From assembly GCA_020845495.1 (NCBI GenBank), contig JADLFM010000150.1, forward strand, positions 1 through 7,410: a stretch of 7,410 bases of DNA, read 5' to 3'. Under the pieces are notes generated by a model. The model saw only the letters and a program-made list of their open reading frames with translations. It made no database searches and was not told the origin of the DNA. Position 1 is the first letter of the stretch, and every line of letters begins with the position of its first letter. Below are positions 1 to 6,150 of the stretch, piece after piece. The position numbers were made by a program, and so were the translations under genes. The stretch comes from Chloroflexota bacterium. GTDB taxonomy: Bacteria; Chloroflexota; UBA6077; JACCZL01.

Positions 1-7
1 CTGTGTA
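1..7. repeat. Inner part of the left terminal inverted repeat of IS-A
   Basis: ctgtgta at 1-7 is the exact reverse complement of tacacag at 1360-1366. Matching becomes patchy inward of base 7. The outer part of the repeat is cut off by the window start. Confidence 0.6.
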
Positions 8-31
8 GGTGTGGTCTGAGTTGAGCGGGTG

Positions 32-66
32 CCGCCGCTTCCGGCCCGGAGGGCCGGGAGCGGCGG
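32..66 (+). other. Strong hairpin between the IS-A left end and the transposase start
   Basis: Bases 32-47 and 51-66 form a 16-bp stem with a single G-T wobble (T40 with G58) around the 3-base loop gga. It is almost entirely G/C and lies about 10 bases before the transposase ribosome binding site. No T-run follows, so it is not a typical intrinsic terminator. Several IS elements use such a structure to block translation of transcripts read in from outside the element; that role here is inference. Confidence 0.7.
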
Positions 67-91
67 GCCGGCTCGGAAAGGAGACCAGGCC

Positions 92-1353
92 ATGTCCGAG
101 CACCACCCGGAGGAGACGATGCCAGTCGTCGCCTCTGACCGTGATTGTCCGGATCTTCCGGACGAGCTGATCGACGAGCTGCTCGCCGGCGCGCGTACGC
201 CGGAGGAGCTCACCGGCCCCGACGGCCTGCTGGGGCGGCTGACGAAGCGGCTGGTGGAGCGGGTGATGGCGGTCGAGCTGAGCGAGCACCTGGGCTACGA
301 GCACCGGCAGGCGCCGCCCGGCGGTGTCGGCAACGCCCGGAACGCGACGACGCCCAAGACGATCCACACCGGGCACGGGAGCGTGCGGATCGAGCAGCCG
401 CGCGACCGGGCCGGGTCGTTTGAGCCCCAGATCGTGCGCAAGCACCAGCGGCGCTTCGAAGGCTTCGACGAACGGATCGTCGCGATGTACGGGCGCGGGA
501 TGAGCGTCCGTGAGATCCAGGCCCAGCTGGCCGAGCTGTATGGCGTTGAGGTCGGCCACGACCTGATCAGCCGGGCCACCGACGCCGTCCTCGACGACGT
601 CCGCGAGTGGCAGTCACGGCCGCTCGAGGACCTGTACCCGATCCTGTTCCTGGACGCCCTGACCGTGAAGATCAGAGACGGCGGCGCTGTGCGCAACAAG
701 GCCTGCTACGTCGCGATCGGCGTCAACCTCGAGGGCGAGCGCGACGTGCTCGGGGCTCTGGTTCCAGAACGCCGAGGGCGCCAAGTTCTGGCTCGCCGTC
801 CTCAACGAGCTCAAACAGCGCGGCGTCCGCGATGTGCTGATCTGCTGCGTCGACGGTCTCAAGGGCTTCCCCGAGGCGATCGAGGCAGTCTTCCCGCACA
901 CCTGGGTACAGACCTGCATCGTCCACCTGATCCGCCACTCGCTGCGCTTCGTGCCCGACAAACACCGCCGGGCGGTCGCCAAAGACCTCAAACCGATCTA
1001 CACCGCCATCGACGCCGACAACGCCGCCGAAGCGCTCGCCACCTTCGAAGCGAGCTGGGGCGAGCGCTACCCGATGATCGCCAAGACCTGGCGCGACACC
1101 TGGGAGCACGTGATCCCCTTCCTCGCCTTCCCGACCGACGTGCGCCGCGTCGTCTACACCACCAACACGATCGAGGCGCTGCACCGCCAGATCCGCAAAA
1201 CGATCAAGACCCGAGGACACTTCCCCAACGAGGAGGCCGCCCGCAAACTCATCTACCTCTCACTCACCAACGCAAAAGAACTGGCGCCAGACCTACAACT
1301 GGACATCAGCACTACTCGCATTCAAAATCCACTTCGGAGACCGACTACCCTGA
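92..1353 (+). pseudogene. IS256-family transposase of IS-A, split by two frameshifts
   Basis: DDE transposase of the IS256 (Mutator-like) family, which cuts and joins the element ends. The start is ATG 92, with AAGGAG (78-83) eight bases upstream. The intact reading would be about 420 residues, normal for the family. The N-terminal part reads from 92 to about 754. A four-G run at 752-755 has one base too many, and the homologous reading (LWFQNAEGAKFWL) resumes at 756. A second shift near 1273-1278 moves the last part (NWRQTYNWTS...FGDRLP) into the third frame, ending at TGA 1351-1353. The acidic triad is recognisable: Asp in FLDAL (653-655), Asp in VDGLKG (852-854) and Glu in NTIEALHRQI (1173-1175). 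The family C...H pair (TCIVH) is also present. The triad residues are in two different frames, so a normal ribosome would not make an active enzyme. Apart from the shifts the protein is well conserved, suggesting recent damage or sequencing error. Confidence 0.9.
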
Positions 1354-1359
1354 CCCGCT

Positions 1360-1382
1360 TACACAGGAAGTCGGACACCCTC
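1360..1382. repeat. Right terminal inverted repeat of IS-A
   Basis: The sequence lies seven bases after the ancestral transposase stop and ends in acaccctc, as many IS256 ends do (gagggtgt on the other strand). The open frame of the neighbouring transposase reads through it as the junk tail RGCPTSCVSGSG, which marks the insertion point at about 1382/1383. Confidence 0.75.
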
Positions 1383-2392
1383 GCGTGAGCGTCAGCGTCT
1401 CCTCCATCCCCTCGCGCAGCGAGCCGGCGGCGCCGGGATAGCCGCGGTCGAGCTCGGCGGTGAGCGTCTTGAGCTGGCCGAGCGCGCGGTCGTGGTCATC
1501 GAGCGCCCAGGCGCGGCGCAGCCGCTGCTTCACCGCGGGCCGCTCCCGCTCGGGCAGGTGGTCGAGCACGTTGCGTTCCTTGTGCCAAAGACAGCGCTGC
1601 ACCGGCGCGTCGCCGAAGACGGCGCGGATCGCCTTCCGCAGCGCCTTGGCTCCGTCGATCACGAACAGGATCCCCTGCTCGGGGTCGAGGCCGCGTTCGG
1701 CCAGGTCGGAGAGCAACGCGGTCGCGACGGCCGCGTTTTCCGTGCTTGCTTCCCAGAGCCCGAGCGGGATCTTGACGCCCGCGGTGGTGATTCCGAGCGC
1801 GACCATGTTCGCCCGCTCGCCCAGTTCGATCCCGTCGACCACCATCACCGCCAACCTGACCTCGTCCAGCCGGCGGCCCATCAGCTCCGACAGCGCCCCC
1901 CGCGTCCGCTCGATGAACGCGCGCGAGACCGACGAGCGCGACGTCGACCGCGCCGCCCGCTCGACCTCGCTGCCGACCGGCTCCTGCGTGCGCCGGTAGC
2001 GACGCGTCGAGACGCCGGCGAGCATCCGCTCCAGCACCGACCGCGCCAGCGGATCCCGGTCGGCGAAGTACGCCTAGGTCGCCAGCCGCACTTCCGAGCG
2101 GCCATCCGCGCTCCGCACCCGCGGCCGCTCCACCGCGACCCGCCGGCCGCCCAACGTCACCTCCCCCGACTCGCGACCATGCCGCACCGCGACGCGGCCC
2201 GAGTCGTGCTTGCCTTTCGGCCCGACGATCTCGACGACCTCTTCCTCCAGCAGTTCGGCCAGCACGCCCAGCCCGACACCGACGCTCAAAGCAAAGCAGC
2301 CCCTCCTTCGCCGAGCCGACCAGCTCGCTGAGAGCCTCCTGCACCCGCGGCGGCAGCGCCAGCTCCTCCCCTCCGACCTGCTCTCCCGTTAC
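1383..2392 (-). pseudogene. Mutator/IS256-type transposase of IS-B, truncated and multiply disrupted
   Basis: Members of this family read VQEALSELVG...AKEGLL, then LSVGVGLGVLAELLEEEVVEIVGPKGKHD, then a central DDE domain, and all are present here. The gene can be reassembled on the - strand from about 2392. The expected start codon is GTA (2392-2390) rather than GTG/ATG. One extra T in the CTTTGC run near 2293-2295 shifts the frame. TAG at 2076-2074 interrupts the expected ...LAT-Y-AYFADRDPLARS, a one-base change from TAC. From there the frame is open to the IS-A junction. Two catalytic Asp are visible (VVDGIELG at 1836-1834, VIDGAKAL at 1656-1654), as is the C..H pair in RCLWHKE. The catalytic Glu region is missing because IS-A inserted after ...EETLTLT. 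It is certainly non-functional. Confidence 0.88.
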
Positions 2393-2442
2393 CCGTCCTC
2401 ATGGCGGCTCCTCCTGTCTCAACGACGATTTCGCACTCGCCA

Positions 2443-2459
2443 CGGTCGCTGCGCGACCG
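2443..2459. repeat. Small perfect hairpin upstream of the IS-B transposase
   Basis: cggtcgc (2443-2449) and gcgaccg (2453-2459) are perfect inverted copies around tgc. It lies in the non-coding end of IS-B, between the transposase start and the dehydrogenase gene. It could form in the transposase mRNA leader or act as a weak terminator for the converging end of the dehydrogenase transcript; neither is proven. Confidence 0.45.
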
Positions 2460-2489
2460 GACAAGGCAGGAGGACCGCCACCTCAAGTT

Positions 2490-3386
2490 CTACGAGCTAC
2501 GGGACAACCTCTCAAGTCCTGCCATCTCAGCCAGCACCTGGTAGACGATAGCGAAGTCGTGCTCCGCAAGACCCATGCCTCGCGCCGCCGTCAGCAGCTC
2601 GTTACAGACTGCGGTCGTGGGCATCGGGACGTCGAGTTCGCGTCCTGCCTCGAGCGCAAGCAGCATGTCCTTCTGCATCATGTTGACGTCGAACCAAGCC
2701 TCGCTTGGCATCTTGACGACGAAGGGCCCGCGATACTTGAGCATCGGCGAAGCAATCACACTCGATAGAAGGACGTTGACGGCAATCTCGCGGTCGACTC
2801 CGGCCTTCTCCGCAAGGAGCAAGCCTTCGCTGAACGCGACCATCTGCACTTGAAGACTCAGGTTGATCGCGATCTTGAGCGTCAACGCTTGCCCGTTATC
2901 TCCGACGTGGGTGACCGTCGGCCCGATGTCCTGCAGAATCGGCCGTATGCGTTCGAAGGCGACCTTGTCGCCACCCACCATGATCGAAAGTCTTCCCTCC
3001 TCAAGCGTGCTGATGCTTCCCGAAACGGGCGCATCTAGCATCTGGGCGCCTGCCTCGCTCACGCGCTCAGCGAGGCGCTTGCTCGCCGCTGGCGCTGCAG
3101 TAGTCATGTCGACCCAGATCTTTCCCGGAACGAGGCCGGCGATGACGCCGCTGGGCCCATCTGCGATCTGCTCGAGTGCGGCGTCATTCGTCACCATGCT
3201 GAACACGACCTCTGCCCGTTCGGCGACCTGATGTGGAGAATCCACGAGGTCAAGGCCCAGGCTGACGAGAGCGGCCGCCTTCTCTCGGGTGCGGTTGTAC
3301 CCGCATACAGGGTGCCCGGCCGCAAGCAGCCGCCGGGCAATCCCACCACCCATGACACCGAGTCCTACGAACCCGACTCTGACCAC
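2490..3386 (-). CDS. Beta-hydroxyacid dehydrogenase, 3-hydroxyisobutyrate dehydrogenase family
   Basis: This 298-residue NAD(P)-dependent oxidoreductase interconverts a beta-hydroxy acid and its semialdehyde or keto acid, and is cytosolic. The length is typical of the family. The Rossmann motif GLGVMG is at residues 8-13. NRT at 31-33 follows the second strand; an Arg here usually indicates NADP(H) preference. The substrate-binding signature DAPVSGS is at 118-124, the catalytic Lys is K171 with N175 four residues on, and the conserved KD is at 239-240. The start is GTG 3386, because the GFVGLG strand begins at once; GAGGAAAG lies 10-15 bases upstream. The last residues (ERLSRSS) end beside IS-B, so the extreme C-terminus may have been altered by that insertion, but the fold is complete. 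The gene diverges from the triple-RidA operon. The substrate could be 3-hydroxyisobutyrate, tartronate semialdehyde, a succinate-semialdehyde-type compound or another; it cannot be assigned. Confidence 0.9.
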   Translation of the reverse strand: MVRVGFVGLGVMGGGIARRLLAAGHPVCGYNRTREKAAALVSLGLDLVDSPHQVAERAEVVFSMVTNDAALEQIADGPSGVIAGLVPGKIWVDMTTAAPAASKRLAERVSEAGAQMLDAPVSGSISTLEEGRLSIMVGGDKVAFERIRPILQDIGPTVTHVGDNGQALTLKIAINLSLQVQMVAFSEGLLLAEKAGVDREIAVNVLLSSVIASPMLKYRGPFVVKMPSEAWFDVNMMQKDMLLALEAGRELDVPMPTTAVCNELLTAARGMGLAEHDFAIVYQVLAEMAGLERLSRSS

Positions 3387-3676
3387 CCGTCCCGCTTTCC
3401 TCGAATCGTCGCTTTGCCGCTAGCTACGAGCGCATCATCAGAAGCCGTGCACCGGCACTCACGAATCCACGCCAGAACGCAGCCGGGTCTCCCTGGCCAG
3501 CGTCCGCGCTGAACGGTCAACTCGATCAGCGGTAAGGCGGCAAGTTCGCAGGTCGGTGGCTGCAGGGCAGGAGGTCAGACTTCCGGACAGGTAACGACGA
3601 CGAACTCTACGCTGATCGCACTGGCGTGTCAAGCATGTCCCTCTGCCGGGGGCTCTCGAGTGGCCAGGTGAGCTCC

Positions 3677-3705
3677 TTGGTACCGGCAGCCAAACCGTCT
3701 AGACT
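3677..3705 (+). promoter_or_regulatory. Sigma-70-type promoter for the triple-RidA/SDR operon
   Basis: TTGGTA (3677-3682) and TAGACT (3700-3705) are separated by exactly 17 bases; each hexamer matches the consensus at four of six positions and the -10 fits TAnnnT. Transcription would start near 3712, leaving a leader of about 180 bases before ATG 3894. This placement excludes the upstream in-frame TTG at 3705 as the translation start. Confidence 0.55.
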
Positions 3706-3722
3706 TGTCGGTGTCGTGCCAA

Positions 3723-3743
3723 ATGGGCGTTCCGGCGCCCCAT
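3723..3743 (+). other. Hairpin in the leader of the triple-RidA mRNA
   Basis: atgggcg (3723-3729) can pair with cgccccat (3736-3743) with one bulged base, around a small loop. It lies about a dozen bases after the predicted transcription start. No known riboswitch consensus was recognised in the 180-base leader. Confidence 0.4.
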
Positions 3744-3893
3744 GGGAAGAGAGGCGATTCAGGTGAACGATCGGGAAGTTGGATCATCTCAGACAGTGGG
3801 ATGGTGGACCCGCTCTCGAACTTTTCGGACTTGCCCGTACCCCTCGGTGTGCCCCAGCCCAGCTCGGGACCCAACGGGAAAGGAGTAGCCGCG

Positions 3894-5093
3894 ATGTCGA
3901 CAGAAAGGAAGTACTACAGACCCGACTCGCTCAGCTGGTATGAAGAGCTACCGGCATCTCCTGCAGTACGCGTTGGCGACCTCCTATTCATTGCCGGACA
4001 GGTCGACCTTGACAGCAACTACCATGTTAATTGCCCCGGCGATGTGAGCGGTCAGACCCGTGAAGCTCTTGATTCAATTCGTCGACTTGTTGAGGCCGCA
4101 GGAGGCACGCTTGACGACGTGGTTGACATCGTCTCATTTCATACAGACGCACGAGACATCGATAAGGTCTTCGAGATTGGTCAAGAGTACTTCGAACGTG
4201 ATTGCCCGGCGTGGACACCGGCCGGATGTCTCGGTACGTTCACGAGCGATAATCTTGTCAGCATCCGCGCCATCGCTCATCTCGGCGGCGGACAGAAGAA
4301 GTGCTTCACGCCTGAATCGGTGGGATGGATGCGGTCGTATCCTATGTCCGGAGGTTGCAGAAAAGGCGACTTGGTATTCGTCTCCGGCCAAACTGCCCTT
4401 GGTAGCGATTGCGGGATAGTCACAGATGTCGACCACAAAGCCCAGGCTCGCCATGCTTACGACCGGATGATCGAGATCGTGGAGCTAGCTGGCGGGTCCG
4501 TCGCGGATATTCTCGACTTCTCCTCATTTCATCAAGACATCCGTGGAGCCGAGCCAACGTTGCTTGAGGTCTACATACCCGAAGTGCTCGGCAACATCGG
4601 CTTCGGGCATGCCGCGTCAACGAGCCACATCGGTAGCTCCGGCTTGATCAAGGTCGGAGTGCTCGGTACCTACCGCGCCCTCGCAGACCTCAGTGAAGGT
4701 GACCGCGTCGCGAGTACGCCGGAGAGCATCTGGTGGAAGAATCTCTATCCGATAGCTGGCGGGGCGAAAAAGAACAAAGGTAGTCTGATCACGATTGCCG
4801 GACAGGTCGCGTGCGCTCCGGACGCAAGCGTGGTTGCTCCCGGTGATACTGCCGGTCAAGCGCAGTACATCTTCGACTGTATGAGCGAGGTGCTCGCGGG
4901 GTTCGGAGCATCAATGGAGGACGTCGTAGAGGTCACTTCCTACCACAAGGATCCTCGTGCATGGAAGGCAGTGATGGACGTTGGTGAAGGGTATTTCCGG
5001 CGAGGGCAGGGACCCGCATGGACGCCGATCGCCGTCCCTGGTCTCTGGATGGAGGGGTATTTGCACGAGATTTCGGCGATGGCGATTGTTTGA
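3894..5093 (+). CDS. Triple tandem RidA/YjgF/UK114-domain protein
   Basis: The protein has 399 residues in three consecutive RidA-like domains (about 5-132, 133-268, 269-399). Each repeats the same landmarks: S-x-x-W....P at 12, 142 and 278; G[DS]L[LVI][FT][IV][AS]GQ at 28-36, 158-166 and 296-304; a helix ending in S[FY]HxD at 81-85, 211-215 and 349-353; and PAWTP at 105-109 and 374-378, with GHAAST at 238-243. RidA proteins are normally homotrimers of single domains and hydrolyse reactive enamines/imines at the subunit interfaces. One chain with three domains could fold as a pseudo-trimer (inference). The catalytic Arg expected after P-A in the last third of each domain is Trp, Ala and Trp here, so canonical imine deaminase activity is doubtful. 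ATG 3894 is preferred because AAAGGAG (3879-3885) lies eight bases upstream, the homology begins at once and the promoter lies just above; a 63-residue upstream extension is unlikely. First gene of an operon with the SDR. Confidence 0.9.
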   Translation: MSTERKYYRPDSLSWYEELPASPAVRVGDLLFIAGQVDLDSNYHVNCPGDVSGQTREALDSIRRLVEAAGGTLDDVVDIVSFHTDARDIDKVFEIGQEYFERDCPAWTPAGCLGTFTSDNLVSIRAIAHLGGGQKKCFTPESVGWMRSYPMSGGCRKGDLVFVSGQTALGSDCGIVTDVDHKAQARHAYDRMIEIVELAGGSVADILDFSSFHQDIRGAEPTLLEVYIPEVLGNIGFGHAASTSHIGSSGLIKVGVLGTYRALADLSEGDRVASTPESIWWKNLYPIAGGAKKNKGSLITIAGQVACAPDASVVAPGDTAGQAQYIFDCMSEVLAGFGASMEDVVEVTSYHKDPRAWKAVMDVGEGYFRRGQGPAWTPIAVPGLWMEGYLHEISAMAIV

Positions 5094-5128
5094 GCACAAC
5101 TGACGAGATTGGGTGACGAAGCGAGTAC

Positions 5129-5142
5129 GGGAGGAAGAGAGA
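5129..5142 (+). promoter_or_regulatory. Ribosome binding site that fixes the SDR start
   Basis: GGAGG at 5130-5134 lies eight bases before ATG 5143. It favours this start over the in-frame codon at 5113, which would add ten residues with no homology and place the binding site inside the gene. Confidence 0.7.
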
Positions 5143-5949
5143 ATGCCCCAACACAGCACGGCGGCCGCCTCGCGCTACTTGGATGGAAAGAATGCTCTGG
5201 TCGTGGGTGGGACCTCCGGCATCGGCCGCGCAATCGCACTTCGCTACGCGGCTGAAGGCGCTTCCGTAGTCGTGGCTGCAAGGCATCGTGACCCCCATGA
5301 GGGAGGCTTGCCGACGGATGAGTTGATAACGGCGAGTGGCGGAATCTCAGAATACATTTCTCTCGATGTTGCCGAACCGACGGAGATCGAGCGCACCGTC
5401 ACTCAGGCGATCGATCGAATGGGCAGACTGGAGATCCTCGTTTGCTCAGCAGGAACAGTCTCAGCAGCAGGTGATACTCGCGACATCCATTTTTCAGAAT
5501 TCGATGACCAGTTCACGATCGATGTGCGAGGCACATTCCTGTGTGCCCAGCAAGCCTTGAAACACTTCGTTCCCGCCCGGTACGGGAAGATCGTAATGGT
5601 GTCGTCGAACTTCGGTCTCATCGGCGTTAGCGGGCTGTCCGCATACTGCGCCGCGAAAGCGGCCGTCATCGGCCTCGCGCGTGCCATGGCTATCGAGTTT
5701 GGCTCGCACGGGATCAACGTCAACGCTCTGTGTCCGGGAGCGACAAAGACTGCCATGGGTGACCGTTACCGAGACGATCCAGCCGTGATCGAGACGTGGA
5801 AGCGAATGACTCCTCTCAGGCTTGGCGGCGATGAGTTCATCGCACAAGCCAACGACGTTGCGAACGCGGCACTCTTCCTGGCATCCGAGGAGTCGCGCTT
5901 CATGACCGGCGCGTGTCTCGTTGTCGACGGCGGCTGGACAGCGCACTGA
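5143..5949 (+). CDS. Classical short-chain dehydrogenase/reductase (SDR)
   Basis: This 268-residue cytosolic NAD(P)-dependent oxidoreductase acts on an alcohol/ketone pair that cannot be specified. The cofactor motif GGTSGIG is at residues 22-28. AAR ending at R47 after the second strand suggests NADP(H), and LDV at 74-76 matches the adenine-binding Asp region. The catalytic Ser155, Tyr168 and Lys172 are all present (SAYCAAK), as is the CPG motif at 197-199 and the C-terminal VDGGW. Two family positions differ: NNAG is CSAG (101-104), and the tetrad Asn before VRG is Asp127. The Asp is the odder of the two and could alter proton relay. The start is 49 bases after the triple-RidA stop, on the same strand, with no promoter or terminator seen between, so the two are probably co-transcribed. 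Members range from 3-oxoacyl-ACP reductases to catabolic alcohol dehydrogenases; the context favours a catabolic role. Confidence 0.9.
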   Translation: MPQHSTAAASRYLDGKNALVVGGTSGIGRAIALRYAAEGASVVVAARHRDPHEGGLPTDELITASGGISEYISLDVAEPTEIERTVTQAIDRMGRLEILVCSAGTVSAAGDTRDIHFSEFDDQFTIDVRGTFLCAQQALKHFVPARYGKIVMVSSNFGLIGVSGLSAYCAAKAAVIGLARAMAIEFGSHGINVNALCPGATKTAMGDRYRDDPAVIETWKRMTPLRLGGDEFIAQANDVANAALFLASEESRFMTGACLVVDGGWTAH

Positions 5950-5963
5950 TGAGATGCGAGTAG

Positions 5964-6150
5964 CTGGTCGGTAGGCACGGTCGTCGCGGGATCGATGATG
6001 CCGTGGCCGAACGTGGTCCCGCGACGTCTGGGCAAGACAGGGCGAAATCTACGCGTCGAGGTTGGCCACGATCTCATCTCCCGCGTCACCGCGCGGTGTT
6101 GGAAACGTAGCGGCTGGCTCTGCTCGGCCATTCGGGACGACATCGATCTG
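5964..6150 (+). pseudogene. Decayed relic of an IS256-type transposase (central part)
   Basis: Three frame-shifted pieces, in the right order, match residues about 115-163 of the IS-A transposase. Positions 5964-6017 read LVGRHGRRGIDDAVAERG, compared with IVRKHQRRFEGFDERIVAMYGRG. Positions 6020-6052 read RDVWARQGEIY, compared with REIQAQLAELY. Positions 6055-6090 read VEVGHDLISRVT, compared with VEVGHDLISRAT (11 of 12 identical). VLE at 6096-6104 and ARPF followed by DDIDL to about 6150 fit the next segment less certainly. The relic has no start, no catalytic region and no recognisable ends, and it begins about 15 bases after the SDR stop. It is a separate copy, much older than IS-A judging by its decay. 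Confidence 0.75.

Larger units (their letters stand above)
1..1382 (+). mobile_element. IS256-family insertion sequence IS-A, left tip outside the window
   Basis: This is a nearly complete IS256-type element: one transposase gene in the + direction plus an imperfect terminal inverted repeat. The right end reads tacacaggaagtcgg followed by acaccctc and stops at about 1382. The reverse complement of its inner part is ctgtgta, which is exactly how the window begins (1-7), so the outer 16 bases or so of the left end lie just before base 1. The element interrupts the - strand transposase gene of IS-B, whose reading frame runs straight into the right terminal repeat. IS256 elements usually duplicate 8-9 bp of target, so gcgtgagc (1383-1390) is the expected duplicated sequence; the second copy would be off-window. 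The transposase is frameshifted, so this copy is probably not autonomous. Confidence 0.88.
1383..2490 (-). mobile_element. Remnant of a second IS256/Mutator-type element IS-B, interrupted by IS-A
   Basis: It consists of the 5' part of a - strand Mutator-type transposase gene and its upstream non-coding end. The 3' part lies beyond IS-A, outside the window. The outer boundary cannot be fixed because the partner terminal repeat is not visible; it must lie between the transposase start (2392) and the end of the dehydrogenase gene (about 2490-2515). The 2393-2489 stretch has no coding feature but contains a 7-bp perfect hairpin at 2443-2459. Confidence 0.75.
3387..3893. promoter_or_regulatory. 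507-bp divergent intergenic region
   Basis: No convincing gene lies in this stretch. It separates the dehydrogenase start (3386, - strand) from the triple-RidA start (3894, + strand), so it should carry promoters for both. The + strand promoter at 3677-3705 is clear; I could not identify one for the - strand. A perfect 9-bp inverted pair, cgatcagcg (3523-3531) and cgctgatcg (3610-3618), is separated by 78 bases and could be two half-sites or chance. No regulator gene is adjacent. Confidence 0.6.

Noticed and set aside
92..1353. Programmed ribosomal frameshifting in the IS-A transposase
   Set aside because: IS256 elements normally encode transposase in one frame. Two separate shifts would be needed, and neither site has a classic slippery heptamer with a stimulator. 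Mutation or sequencing error is simpler.
1492..2331. + strand open frame (279 codons) opposite the IS-B transposase
   Set aside because: It is the antisense of a recognised transposase, Arg/Pro-rich and of no recognisable family; an effect of high GC.
1496..2344. Long - strand open frame (282 codons) over the IS-B transposase
   Set aside because: Only its first 20 or so residues belong to the transposase; after the T-run frameshift it is an out-of-frame arginine/glycine-rich shadow of the real sequence.
2490..2530. Terminal inverted repeat of IS-B next to the dehydrogenase stop
   Set aside because: The partner end of IS-B is outside the window, so no repeat can be matched and the exact boundary is left open.
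3705..3893. 63-residue N-terminal extension of the triple-RidA protein from TTG 3705
   Set aside because: The codon overlaps the predicted -10 element, the extension has no recognisable domain, and a good ribosome binding site precedes ATG 3894.
3712..3893. Known riboswitch in the triple-RidA leader
   Set aside because: I looked for glycine, cobalamin and THF-type consensus pieces and saw none, so only a generic structured leader can be claimed.
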